From positions 1 to 64,000 of the forward strand of contig CAZWZF010000020.1 in assembly GCA_964638715.1 (NCBI GenBank): a DNA stretch of 64,000 nucleotides, given 5' to 3'. The notes below the pieces were generated by a model that searched no databases, was not told where the DNA came from, and saw nothing but the letters and a program-made list of their open reading frames with translations. A program made the translations under genes and the position numbers. This document shows positions 34,676 to 44,436 of the stretch, piece by piece; position 1 is the first letter of the stretch; every line of letters begins with the position of its first letter. The DNA is from JBAXQQ01 sp037131695. Its GTDB lineage: Bacteria > Armatimonadota > Hebobacteria > CAIYQO01.

Positions 34676-36247
34676 ATGAATAAATTAATTTTGCTGATAA
34701 TAACCTTAATGCTTGCATGTACTGCTCAACTAATGGCGCAAGACCAAACCGTGATAAAACCTTATGAGACCGATAAATGGGCTACTGCTGGTAATATTAT
34801 CGACACCAAGGTTGAGGCGACACTGGCGAAGTCCGGCGTGAAAATGCGCAACTCCTGCAGCGATGAAGTATTCATTCGCCGGGTATACCAGGATATGATA
34901 GGCACGCTGCCCAACTTCAAGGAAGTCGATGCTTTTCTCAAAGACACTCGACCTGACAAGCGCGCATTGCTGATTGAAGCGCTTTTCAACCGCGATGAGT
35001 TTGCGGATTATTCAGCGCTGCGCTGGTGCGATTTATTACGGGTAAAGTCGGAATTTCCCATTAACCTGTGGCCAAACGCGGTGCAGGCATACCACCACTG
35101 GATACGAGACGCGGTGCAAAAAAATATGCCGTATGACCAGTTCGTCCGCGAACTGCTCACCAGCAGTGGAAGCAACTTTCGTGTGCCGCCGGTGAATTTT
35201 TACCGCGCCTTGCCCAGCAAAGACCCGACAACCATCGCCAGAACCGTCGCCCTTAATTTCATGGGGACGCGCTATGATAAATGGCCCGACCAGCAGCAGA
35301 AAGATATGACTGTATTCTTTTCCCGAGTGGCGTATAAAAAAACCGGCGAGTGGAAAGAAGAGATGGTTTACCTGAACCCGGCGGATAACAGTGCGTTAAA
35401 AACAAAATTCCCGGATGGCACCGACGCGTTAATACCCGCTGACAGCGATCCGCGAGTTGTTTTTGCAAACTGGCTGCTGGCTCCCGGCAATAAATGGTTT
35501 GCCCGCAATATTGTTAATTGCGTTTGGACATGGACAATGGGTCACGGAATAATCCACGAAACTGATGATATACGCGCCGACAACCCGCCGGCAAGCCCGG
35601 AAACCCTTGCTGCACTTGAAGCTGAATTTGTTAAATCAAAATACGATATCCGGCAAATTTACCGATTGATATTAAACTCTAAAACCTACCAGCAGTCGTC
35701 AATACCACACGGCGATACTGCCGACCCGAACATGCAATTTGCCCACTACACCGTGCGCCGATTGGATGCCGAGGTATTGATAGATGCGCTGTGCTGGATT
35801 GGTGGGCACGGTGAGAACTATTCCAGCGCAATTCCAGAACCATTCACTTATATACCAAAAGAGAATCACACCATATCCCTGGCAGACGGCAGCATCACCA
35901 GTACATTCCTGATGAAATTTGGCCGGCCATCACGAGATACCGGACTTGAATCTGAACGCGACAATCACCCATCGGAAGACCAGGCGTTGTATATGCTCAA
36001 TTCGTCTGATATTCAGCGCAGAATCGACACTTCTCCGCGATTGCTGGCGGTTAATTCCCTTGCCAAAGGCAATAAACAAACAATAATCAAGTGGATTTAC
36101 CTGCCGCTGCTGTCGCGTTTCCCTACCCCCGCCGAAATGGCTACCGCAGACAAATATTTCCAAACCCCAGGTCTGCAAACCAGACAAGCACAAAGCGACC
36201 TGGCATGGTCGCTGATTAACAGCAAAGAATTTTTGTATAAGCATTGA
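34676..36247 (+). CDS. Secreted DUF1549/DUF1553 domain protein (PVC type)
   Basis: 523 residues from the ATG at 34676, behind GAGGAAGGA. Signal peptide (LILLIITLMLACTAQLMAQ). The DUF1549 pattern (FIRRVYQDMIGTLPNFKEVDAFL, DKRALLIEALFNRDEFADY) precedes the DUF1553 C-terminal part (NPPASPETLAALEAEFVKSKYDIRQIYRLILNSKTYQ; RPSRDTG; NSKEFLYKH). These proteins are a hallmark of Planctomycetota and relatives and usually pair with a DUF1501 protein, as here. This copy is shorter than many, with no cytochrome or LamG domain. Predicted periplasmic; function unproven. Confidence 0.85.
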   Translation: MNKLILLIITLMLACTAQLMAQDQTVIKPYETDKWATAGNIIDTKVEATLAKSGVKMRNSCSDEVFIRRVYQDMIGTLPNFKEVDAFLKDTRPDKRALLIEALFNRDEFADYSALRWCDLLRVKSEFPINLWPNAVQAYHHWIRDAVQKNMPYDQFVRELLTSSGSNFRVPPVNFYRALPSKDPTTIARTVALNFMGTRYDKWPDQQQKDMTVFFSRVAYKKTGEWKEEMVYLNPADNSALKTKFPDGTDALIPADSDPRVVFANWLLAPGNKWFARNIVNCVWTWTMGHGIIHETDDIRADNPPASPETLAALEAEFVKSKYDIRQIYRLILNSKTYQQSSIPHGDTADPNMQFAHYTVRRLDAEVLIDALCWIGGHGENYSSAIPEPFTYIPKENHTISLADGSITSTFLMKFGRPSRDTGLESERDNHPSEDQALYMLNSSDIQRRIDTSPRLLAVNSLAKGNKQTIIKWIYLPLLSRFPTPAEMATADKYFQTPGLQTRQAQSDLAWSLINSKEFLYKH

Positions 36248-36251
36248 GTAG

Positions 36252-36272
36252 GGGCAGGTTCGTAACCTGCCC
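36252..36272. repeat. Perfect palindrome between DUF1549 and DUF1501 genes
   Basis: GGGCAGGTT-CGT-AACCTGCCC, 9-bp arms, 3-base loop, directly after the stop of the DUF1549/1553 gene. The same GTAGGG-type palindrome class as 8067 and 26081. No T-run, so read-through to the next gene is possible. Confidence 0.7.
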
Positions 36273-36334
36273 ATGTGACCGTAACGCAGTTCGGTCGCTG
36301 AGTTTGTCGAAGTGGACATGCAAAAGGAAAAAAG

Positions 36335-37672
36335 ATGAATATCAAATCATTAATAAAATATCAACTTGTCGCATTGCTGGTGACAGCATTTATCAGCGCA
36401 ATGCCGCAGGCGCCGACACCAACTCCAACAACACCTACACCCGTTGTAGATGCACCGGTAAAAAAGCCAAATGCAAAAGCCGTCATCCAGATATGGATGT
36501 GGGGCGGTCCGTCGCATCTCGACACTTTTGACCCCAAGCCGGATGCCGGTTACGACTATTCCGGTCCGCTGAAAAATCCGATACAGACAAATGTGGAAGG
36601 TATTAAGATAAGCGAATTGCTGCCTTTATTGGCACAGCAGGCCGACAAATACGCCATCATTCGCAGTATGACCCACGGCAGCAATTCTCACGAAACTGCG
36701 GCATATATGATGCAGACCGGCCACGAACCGGGAGTTGGTTTGGTTTACCCATCATGTGGCGCGATAGTATCCTGTTTTAAGGGGTACGACCATGGCTACA
36801 CCGGCATGATTCCGCCGTATATCGTGCTTACCGAAGGGCAGGGACGCTTTGCTGAAGAAGGATTTTTAGGCCCGAAATACAAACCATTCATCACCGGCGG
36901 TGACCCCAGCAGAACGCCATTCGCGGTAGAAGGAATCATTGCCGCCGATATAACCGATCAACGCCAGCAGGCCCGGCGCGAATTGATGCACAATTTAGAT
37001 ACCCTTGGCATCGCTATTCCTGACAATCCTGATTTTGTAACAGCAAAAAAATGCGAAGATAAAGCATACGATTTAATTTTAGGCAATGCCCGCAAGGTAT
37101 TCGACCTGACCCAGGAAACTGATGAAATGCGCGACAAATATGGACGAACGAAGTTCGGACAGGAATGCCTGGTGGCGCGGAGACTGGTCGAAAGCGGCGT
37201 GCCTTATGTAACAATCAATTATGGCGGTTGGGATACCCACAAACAACATTTTGAAGCGATGAAACAAAAATTGCCCGACCTGGACCGCGGCATGTCGGCA
37301 TTATTGCAGGATTTATCTGATAAAAAATTGCTTGATACCACCATCGTATGGTGGGGCGGCGAATTCGGTAGAACCCCGAAAGTATCCTGGGAAGCCCCGT
37401 GGAATGGCGGACGCAGCCATTACGGCAATGTCTTTTCCGTTGTTCTTGCTGGTGGTGGATTTCAGGGTGGCAAGGTTGTTGGCGCGTCTGACGCAAAAGG
37501 CGAAAAAGTAGCTGACCGTCCGGTTTACCCGCGCGATTTAATCGGCTCTATTCTGGAACGCCTTGGTATCGACCCCGACGCCAAGTTGCCCAATGACAAG
37601 GGTCTGGATTTAAAAGTCATGCCTTCCACCGATAATAAACCAGGTGCTGGCCGCTTGAAAGAGATAATGTAG
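36335..37672 (+). CDS. Secreted DUF1501 protein (sulfatase-like fold)
   Basis: 445 residues. N-terminal signal segment followed by a Thr/Pro linker, then the DUF1501 signature MWGGPSHLDTFDPKPD, SMTHGSNSHETAAYMMQTG, NYGGWDTHKQHF and WWGGEFGRTPK. DUF1501 has an alkaline phosphatase/sulfatase-type fold; the metal-binding Asp/His pattern is partly visible (HLDTFD; WDTH; GEFGRTP). Almost always encoded next to a DUF1549/DUF1553 gene in PVC bacteria, as here. ATG behind AAAAGGAAAAA. Predicted exported. Confidence 0.88.
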   Translation: MNIKSLIKYQLVALLVTAFISAMPQAPTPTPTTPTPVVDAPVKKPNAKAVIQIWMWGGPSHLDTFDPKPDAGYDYSGPLKNPIQTNVEGIKISELLPLLAQQADKYAIIRSMTHGSNSHETAAYMMQTGHEPGVGLVYPSCGAIVSCFKGYDHGYTGMIPPYIVLTEGQGRFAEEGFLGPKYKPFITGGDPSRTPFAVEGIIAADITDQRQQARRELMHNLDTLGIAIPDNPDFVTAKKCEDKAYDLILGNARKVFDLTQETDEMRDKYGRTKFGQECLVARRLVESGVPYVTINYGGWDTHKQHFEAMKQKLPDLDRGMSALLQDLSDKKLLDTTIVWWGGEFGRTPKVSWEAPWNGGRSHYGNVFSVVLAGGGFQGGKVVGASDAKGEKVADRPVYPRDLIGSILERLGIDPDAKLPNDKGLDLKVMPSTDNKPGAGRLKEIM

Positions 37673-37689
37673 GCTTGAGGAGTATCACT

Positions 37690-40035
37690 ATGAATTTGCT
37701 CACGCGATTAATTATATTAACATCATTGTTTGCCGGGTCTCTTGCATTATTGCATGCGGCAAATGAACCATACATAGCCTACGTTTATCCTGCCGGCGGT
37801 CAGCAAGGCACCACCTTTCAGGTTACTATTGCCGGCCAGCGCCTGCGCGGTGTAAATACCGTATATTTCACCGGCAGCGGTATAAAAGCATCTATTCTCG
37901 ACTACACACCTGCTAATGGCAAACTAAATAAATTGCAGGAAGAAGAATTGCAGAAGCGCCTTCAGGAAATTAGAAAAACGCGTTTAGATGAAATGCGCAA
38001 TAAGAATAAAAAACCTGCTCCAGTTGCACCAGTTACTAATCCTGCTGCACCTGTGACCGCTCCTGTTGTACCAGCCACTGCTACTCCTGCTGTGCCGCCA
38101 GCGAATCCACCAGTTGTTGCACCAGGAACAACTCCCGCCGCCACACCAGCAGAACCGCCAGTTGTTACACCGCCGCCAATCGTACTGCCTGATTTACCGG
38201 AACTTCGCAATCTGGACCAGATGACAATTAAACAGCTTCAGCAAGTATATGATAAATTTTTAAACAAGCAAAAACAGCCAAAAGCGCCTATGAATGAAAT
38301 AGTGGTGATTGAAGTGACCATTGACGCCGATGCAGCCATCGGTAATAGAGAATTGCGTCTTCGTACCCCTGCGGGCGGATTGACGAACCCGATGATGTTT
38401 CAGGTGAGCAATCTGCCGGAGATGCACGAACCAACCGAATATGATACCCCGCCAGAAAATCCAGTACCACTGACAGCACCCGCTGTATTAAACGGGCAAA
38501 TAATGCCTGGCGAGGTAGATAAATATAATATACAGCTAAAAGGCGGGCAAAAACTGATCATCGCCGCCCAGGCACGCAACCTGATACCATATATCGCGGA
38601 TGCCGTGCCGGGATGGATACAGGGAATACTCACCATCAGCGACTCTACCGGCAAGGAGTTAGCATTTAACGACGACAACGGGTTCGACCCCGACCCGATA
38701 TTATATTTCAATGTTCCGCAGGATGGGAATTACACCATAAAATTCCGCGACTCCATTTACCGCGGACGCTGGGATTTCGTCTATCGTATCTACATCGCGG
38801 ATCAACCGGCAATGCAGGTATTATTCCCCACCGGCAGCCGCGTTGGCATGTCAATGAATAATGTACCGGCAGACTGGGGAGTAACCGTAAAACCACCGAT
38901 GACAGACGTGCAATTCCCGGAATTGCCGCGTGCTGCCGAGGTAGAACCGAATAATACCATCGAGAAAGCACAGGCTATCACCATACCGGTAGTAATAAAT
39001 GGCTGCATCAACAGCAGCGACACCGATTATTACAAATTTACCGGCAGCACCGGCGATACCATTGTCGCTGCGGTATATGCCCGGCAATACGGGTCGCAGT
39101 TAGATTCCATATTGCGGTTAACCGATGCCGCCGGCAAGGTTGTCGCGTCGAATGACGACTTTGAAAATAAAGACCTGGGATTAATGACCCACCATGCGGA
39201 TTCTTACCTGATGATAAAATTGCCGGCAAACGGAATATATTACCTGCAGATAACCGACGCAGAACGTCACGGCAGCGATTTATTCACTTACTCACTGCGG
39301 GTCAGCCCGCCGCAGCCAGATTTCTCGCTGACTATCTCGCCATCGTGCGTCAATGTGCCACCGGGACGACCGGGAATTATCACAGTATCCGCGGTACGCA
39401 AAGATGGCTGGGATGGCGACATCGAAGTAGCATTAAAGGATGCGCCTGCCGGATTCTCACTGGGCGGAGCAGTTATCCCACACGGTAAAAACAGCATACG
39501 AATGACCCTGACAGCACCAGATAAAAAATCTGAACAGCCTATCAGTATAAATCTGGAAGGCCGTGCCACCGTTGGAGACAAAGTAATTACCCGCTCGGTA
39601 ATCGCCGCCGATAACGTAATGCAGGCATTTGCGTATATGCACCTGGTACCGTCACAAAATCTGGAAGTCGCCATTGCCGGCGGACGCAGAGCACCGATTA
39701 TCATCCTGCTAAACAAAGACCGCCTGAAAATCCCTTCCGGCGGAACGGCAATAACCACCATCACCATCGTACCGGCAATAAACATAAACTTGCCTATCAG
39801 CATAGAATTAAGCGACCCGCCGGCAGGAATAACCCTGAAAGACGCCAGCAACACCGCGCAGGGAATAGTGCTGACCTTCGCCGCCGATGATAAACACACC
39901 GGCACCATCGACAACCTGATAGCAGAAGTATTCACCACCATAGATGTTCCTGACAAGAAAACCGGAACCACAAAAAAACAAAGAGTCTCCGCCGGAGTAT
40001 TGCCGGCAATACCGGTTGAGGTGGTGAAACAGTAA
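37690..40035 (+). CDS. Secreted PPC-domain protein with Pro/Ala-rich linker
   Basis: 781 residues from the ATG at 37690 (GAGGAG upstream; 17 bp from the previous stop). Signal peptide (LIILTSLFAGSLALLHA), an N-terminal IPT/TIG-like beta-domain (YVYPAGGQQGTTFQVTIAG), a long P/A/V/T linker (~residues 108-165), then bacterial pre-peptidase C-terminal (PPC) modules: NGQIMPGEVDKYNIQLKGG and NGCINSSDTDYYKFTGS with PDG-NYTIKF/YYLQITD strands. PPC proteins in PVC genomes sit with DUF1549/DUF1501 cassettes and are thought to act at the cell surface or periplasm. No catalytic domain found. Confidence 0.85.
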   Translation: MNLLTRLIILTSLFAGSLALLHAANEPYIAYVYPAGGQQGTTFQVTIAGQRLRGVNTVYFTGSGIKASILDYTPANGKLNKLQEEELQKRLQEIRKTRLDEMRNKNKKPAPVAPVTNPAAPVTAPVVPATATPAVPPANPPVVAPGTTPAATPAEPPVVTPPPIVLPDLPELRNLDQMTIKQLQQVYDKFLNKQKQPKAPMNEIVVIEVTIDADAAIGNRELRLRTPAGGLTNPMMFQVSNLPEMHEPTEYDTPPENPVPLTAPAVLNGQIMPGEVDKYNIQLKGGQKLIIAAQARNLIPYIADAVPGWIQGILTISDSTGKELAFNDDNGFDPDPILYFNVPQDGNYTIKFRDSIYRGRWDFVYRIYIADQPAMQVLFPTGSRVGMSMNNVPADWGVTVKPPMTDVQFPELPRAAEVEPNNTIEKAQAITIPVVINGCINSSDTDYYKFTGSTGDTIVAAVYARQYGSQLDSILRLTDAAGKVVASNDDFENKDLGLMTHHADSYLMIKLPANGIYYLQITDAERHGSDLFTYSLRVSPPQPDFSLTISPSCVNVPPGRPGIITVSAVRKDGWDGDIEVALKDAPAGFSLGGAVIPHGKNSIRMTLTAPDKKSEQPISINLEGRATVGDKVITRSVIAADNVMQAFAYMHLVPSQNLEVAIAGGRRAPIIILLNKDRLKIPSGGTAITTITIVPAININLPISIELSDPPAGITLKDASNTAQGIVLTFAADDKHTGTIDNLIAEVFTTIDVPDKKTGTTKKQRVSAGVLPAIPVEVVKQ

Positions 40036-40284
40036 GTCAGTTGATAGTGGACAGTGGACAGTTTTTTTCACATCGATTAATAAGATAAAAAGGATATTAA
40101 CACCTTGATATCACAGTAACTGCGAAGACATCTGATTTTAAAATCAGATGTCTTCTATCTTTTCAATCCTATTAATCGATGTGAAAAGATAGAAGCCTAC
40201 AGTATATGTACTGTTACTAAAAAAATCACATTGACGTATCTGACGATAAATAGAGATAATACAGTCGGATGGCAGGAATAAAAA
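40036..40284. repeat. Nested palindromes (family A with perfect inner hairpin)
   Basis: GTGGACA-type heptamer repeats (40045-40060) are followed by outer arms TTCACATCGATTAAT (40067-) and ATTAATCGATGTGAA (~40171-40185), the same family as 15075-15333. Inside sits a perfect 32-bp palindrome at 40124-40155 (GAAGACATCTGATTTT and complement). No gene seen; ~100 bp remain before the helicase start. Confidence 0.8.
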
Positions 40285-43200
40285 ATGGCTTCTTTAAATA
40301 TAAATGACATTGTTGTAATTAATAAAGGTACTCTCGACCCGGATTTAGGCATAGATATCGGGGGTTGGCAAGGTAAAATTACCGAATTCGAGGTTGAGAA
40401 TGATGAGCAATTTGCTTGTGTTGAATTAGACGATTTTACCATTCTTAACATGGCTGATTGGATTATTAAATTCTGCGATGAAGAACGAATGGACATGGCA
40501 TTGTTAAGAGTAGCGGTTGTTAACTTAACACCAGCCAAACCTGATGAAATAAAAGCGCACATTTTACAGAAAGCCGCTGAATTAGGTTCTCAATTCCATG
40601 ATTTAACGCTTGAAGATGTTAAACTGCTTGCCGATTCAAATACAATATTCAAACGCGGTAAAGACTATTATAATTCGGGAGCAATCCTGCATTATATAAT
40701 ATCCAATGGCAAAATCACCGCTCATGTTGAAGGAAGTTATAGCAATTATATAGTACATGCCGCTGAAGGACCAAGGGATATAAAAACGAATTGCACATGC
40801 CCATACGAAGGGGATATCTGTAAACATATCGTAGCGGTGCTGCTGAAAACTGTAAATGAAATTGCAAAAAGCAAACAGCTTTCCTTTGCTGAACTAATGA
40901 AAAATGGACCGGTATTAATATCAAAAACACCGAATATTAATGAAGTTAATAATGCTATATCAACTGTTCAAACCCGGCATCAGCAAACAACTTCTGCCAA
41001 TGATGAAATAGAGATAGCGACCCCGGAACCGATAGAGGAAATAGTTCCTGAAATACAATCGCATTTGCTTGATATATTTCGGAAAGCTAAATCATTGACC
41101 CCGCTTTTTACCCGGGTAAACCATCGTGCCCACCCCATGGGAAAAGAACTATTTCATAAAAAAGCTGCCGTATTGAATCATATAACAAATACTGCGGCTG
41201 AATTTGATGTTATAGAAGATGAAAAACTTTTATATCGGGTGAAAATAGTAAACGATACGGATAGCCTGAGTGCGACAAAGATGTATTGCACCTGTTCCGG
41301 TTCGCGGGGGTACGGGTCGTATAATACTTGCGTTCATCAGGTAGCGGCAGTTTTCGCTCTGCATAAATTAGCTACGGATAATATCTCGCTGGAACAACAA
41401 AAAGCTGATACCGCATCAATATGGGAATCAAAATTATCCAATTTAATAGAAGGAACGAAAGCTGTAAAAAAACATCCATCAACTGCCGCAATACTGGCAT
41501 TTTGTCTGAAAACAAATATTTCAACCGAAAAATGGAACTTAAAGGCATATACCATCGCCACCTCGCATTTTGATGAAGATATTTTAAATGACCGGGCAGC
41601 GCTGCAAAATGCCATCTCTACCACCTTTAACTATCAAACAGCAAAAGAAATATCACAATACAGTGCAATTCCGACAAACCTAATATATGGATCACCAGAA
41701 TTAAACACCCTCGCGCGACTGGTAAGCCAGGCAAATTTTTATCACACCGGAAATCCGCTGGAATTTTTGCTTCCTCAATTACGCAATGCGCTGGTATTTC
41801 ATGGAGAACCGGATTATTACGGCAACCCATTTCTGCAGCCAATTATCGAGGTAGACCCCGAACCGCGAAAATTACTGCTTAATATTGAACAGGATGAAGT
41901 TAATATCTATATTCAACCCGCCATAATTGATGACGGAATTGAATATACATTAACCCAGGAAGATACATCTATTGTTAATAATTCACCTTTGTGGATACTC
42001 GCGAAAAACAAGTTGCTGCTGATAGACGGCAATTATGAATTATTGCGGCGACTATTGGAAACCCGCACGATAACAATACCTGTAGAAGGCAAGAAGAGAT
42101 TCATCACCAACTATCTTCCCAAGCTGATTGACCGTGCTGAAGTATCTGGTGATGCCATCGCCAACAAAATAGAATTGAGCGTAAAACCGGTAAACAGGGT
42201 TTATTTAACTGAAGACGAAAAATCTATCGTCGCTGAATTATCTTTCGGTTATAATAATCTTGAGATACCGGCAGACACCTCCTGGCCGGAGAAATCGCTG
42301 CAATATGATGAAGATAGAAATATATTAGTCACAGTTACCCGCAATAAAGAAATAGAGATGGAATCCTGGCGGATGATGAGTGAATTTGGCCTGAAACGCG
42401 ACGGCGAACGCTTTATCCTCAGACAAAAAGTATCGCCGGTAGATTTCCTGCTGCGTCATCTGCCAAAAATGCAGGAATCCGGCTTTGAAGTGTTTGGCGA
42501 AGAAACATTGAAAAATAACCGGGTTAATAGAAATCAACCCCGGATGCGCATGTCGGTATCGTCTGGCATTGACTGGTTTGATGTAACGACAGTGGTCAGT
42601 TACGGCGATATAGAAGTCAGTTTGCTGGAAATCCGCAAGGCGCTTAAGCATCGGCAGGGATATGTTAAACTTCCTGATGGTTCGATGGGATTATTGCCGG
42701 ATGAACTGTTAGCGCAATACCGCATGATATTCGCAATGGGACAAGAAACAGAGCAGGGAGTTCGCATGTCGAGAACCCAGGCTTCGCTGCTTGAATTAAC
42801 ATTAAGAAACACCGACGTGGTTACAGACGAGGAGTATACTAAACGCGTTGAGCAATTAAAAAACTTCACTCATATAGAAAACCGCCAGTTGCCAGCCAAC
42901 TTCACCGGCGAATTACGGCATTATCAACAGGAAGGTTTCAACTGGCTGTATTTCCTGCATGATTACGGATTTGGCGGATGCCTGGCGGATGATATGGGCA
43001 TCGGCAAAACGGTGCAGGCACTGGTTTTTCTGCAATCCCTGTTTGCCACCGGCCATACAAAATCCGCGTCGCTCATCGTTATGCCGCGCTCATTACTGGA
43101 AAACTGGGCACGTGAATCTGCCCGTTTCACCCCGGATTTAAAGGTGCTGATACATGCCGACAATGACCGCAGCGACAGCCACACCTCATTTGACGGGTAT

Positions 43201-44295
43201 CAACTGGTACTTACCACCTATGGCATTATGCTGCGCGATATAGAGTTGTTTAAAAAATATAAATTCCACTATATCGTACTTGACGAAGCACAGGTGGTAA
43301 AAAATGGCGTATCACAATCTGCCCGCGCCGCGCGACTGCTGCACTGCGAACATCGACTGGCGTTAACCGGCACACCGGTAGAAAACTCTACCGAAGAATT
43401 ATGGTCGCTCTTCGCCTTTCTCAATCCCGGGCAATTGGGCACTCAAAACGCATTTCGCGATCAATTCGCCATTCCCATCCAACGTTATCAGGATGAAAAA
43501 GCGGCACAAATGCTGCGCGCGCTGGTACGCCCATTCATCCTGCGCCGAACCAAAGAACAGGTCGCGCCGGAATTGCCACCCCGCACAGAACGGCTTATTT
43601 TCTGCGAAATGTCAGCGGGTCAAAAGAAGATGTATGACCAAACCCGGGATAAATACCGGGCAGAACTGATGGGATTAATTAAGAAAAGCGGCGTACAGCA
43701 GGCAAAACTGAAAGTATTGGAAGGCTTATTGCGGCTGCGGCAAATAGCGAATGACCCGCGTCTGGTAGATAAAAGCTATGTCGGAGAATCATCAAAGTTC
43801 GAGGCTATTCTGGAAGCGATGGAAATACTGCGGGAAGAAGGGCATAAAGCACTGATTTTCTCGCAATTCACCAGCATGCTAAAACTGCTGCGGACATCGA
43901 TGGACGAACGCAAATGGCCATATTTATACCTGGATGGCAAAACGAAAAACCGCCAGGAAATGGTAGATAATTTTCAGACAGACGAAAATATCCCCTTCTT
44001 TCTCATTAGCCTTAAAGCAGGCGGAACCGGCCTGAACCTGACTGCCGCCGACTACGTAATACATATTGACCCCTGGTGGAACCCGGCAGTAGAACGCCAG
44101 GCAACCGACCGAACCCACCGCATAGGACAGGAACGACCGGTAATGGTATACAAATTCATCGCCGAAGATACCGTGGAAAAGAAAATACTACTGCTGCAGG
44201 AAAAGAAACAAGCCCTGGTAAACCAGATAATCTCAACAGAAGCCGGCCTGATGAAGTCGCTAACCCCAGACGACATCGCGGCGTTGTTTATGTGA
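40285..44295 (+). CDS. SNF2/RapA-type helicase with two SWIM zinc fingers
   Basis: 1336 residues. An N-terminal SH3-like region (VVINKGTLDPDLG, GWQGKITEF) is followed by SWIM fingers at ~171-185 (CTCPYEGDICKH) and ~334-352 (CTC ... CVHQ), a long middle region, and a C-terminal SNF2 ATPase: Walker A DDMGIGKT (~901), DEAQ (~999), LTGTPVENS, and helicase-C motifs GGTGLNLTAADYVIHIDPWWNPAVE and DRTHRIGQ. Bacterial SWIM-SNF2 proteins translocate on DNA and are linked to transcription recycling or DNA repair. The second SWIM is degenerate in spacing. Lies next to the restriction island but outside its repeat boundary. Confidence 0.92.
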   Translation: MASLNINDIVVINKGTLDPDLGIDIGGWQGKITEFEVENDEQFACVELDDFTILNMADWIIKFCDEERMDMALLRVAVVNLTPAKPDEIKAHILQKAAELGSQFHDLTLEDVKLLADSNTIFKRGKDYYNSGAILHYIISNGKITAHVEGSYSNYIVHAAEGPRDIKTNCTCPYEGDICKHIVAVLLKTVNEIAKSKQLSFAELMKNGPVLISKTPNINEVNNAISTVQTRHQQTTSANDEIEIATPEPIEEIVPEIQSHLLDIFRKAKSLTPLFTRVNHRAHPMGKELFHKKAAVLNHITNTAAEFDVIEDEKLLYRVKIVNDTDSLSATKMYCTCSGSRGYGSYNTCVHQVAAVFALHKLATDNISLEQQKADTASIWESKLSNLIEGTKAVKKHPSTAAILAFCLKTNISTEKWNLKAYTIATSHFDEDILNDRAALQNAISTTFNYQTAKEISQYSAIPTNLIYGSPELNTLARLVSQANFYHTGNPLEFLLPQLRNALVFHGEPDYYGNPFLQPIIEVDPEPRKLLLNIEQDEVNIYIQPAIIDDGIEYTLTQEDTSIVNNSPLWILAKNKLLLIDGNYELLRRLLETRTITIPVEGKKRFITNYLPKLIDRAEVSGDAIANKIELSVKPVNRVYLTEDEKSIVAELSFGYNNLEIPADTSWPEKSLQYDEDRNILVTVTRNKEIEMESWRMMSEFGLKRDGERFILRQKVSPVDFLLRHLPKMQESGFEVFGEETLKNNRVNRNQPRMRMSVSSGIDWFDVTTVVSYGDIEVSLLEIRKALKHRQGYVKLPDGSMGLLPDELLAQYRMIFAMGQETEQGVRMSRTQASLLELTLRNTDVVTDEEYTKRVEQLKNFTHIENRQLPANFTGELRHYQQEGFNWLYFLHDYGFGGCLADDMGIGKTVQALVFLQSLFATGHTKSASLIVMPRSLLENWARESARFTPDLKVLIHADNDRSDSHTSFDGYQLVLTTYGIMLRDIELFKKYKFHYIVLDEAQVVKNGVSQSARAARLLHCEHRLALTGTPVENSTEELWSLFAFLNPGQLGTQNAFRDQFAIPIQRYQDEKAAQMLRALVRPFILRRTKEQVAPELPPRTERLIFCEMSAGQKKMYDQTRDKYRAELMGLIKKSGVQQAKLKVLEGLLRLRQIANDPRLVDKSYVGESSKFEAILEAMEILREEGHKALIFSQFTSMLKLLRTSMDERKWPYLYLDGKTKNRQEMVDNFQTDENIPFFLISLKAGGTGLNLTAADYVIHIDPWWNPAVERQATDRTHRIGQERPVMVYKFIAEDTVEKKILLLQEKKQALVNQIISTEAGLMKSLTPDDIAALFM

Positions 44296-44365
44296 AGACA
44301 TTCATAAATGATTAAAACAACCCACATATTTAATCACAAAAACCTAATTCCTATTAAATTAATTC

Positions 44366-44433
44366 GATAGCCCACAGCAACGCTGTGGGTCTGATTTAGA
44401 TAGATTATTTACGCTCTGTAGGAGCATAATTCC
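44366..44433 (+). repeat. Left boundary repeat of the restriction island (family G)
   Basis: ATAGCCCACAGCAACGCTGT-GGG ... TTACGCTCTGTAGGAGCATA-ATTCC. A reverse-complement copy lies at 52829-52899 (ATAGCCCACGGCAACGCCGC ... TACGCTCTGTAAGAGCACAA-TTCC). The element is itself palindromic (AGCCCACAGC/GCTGTGGG). It ends 3 bases before the stop of the last island gene. Confidence 0.8.
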
Positions 44434-44436
44434 TCA

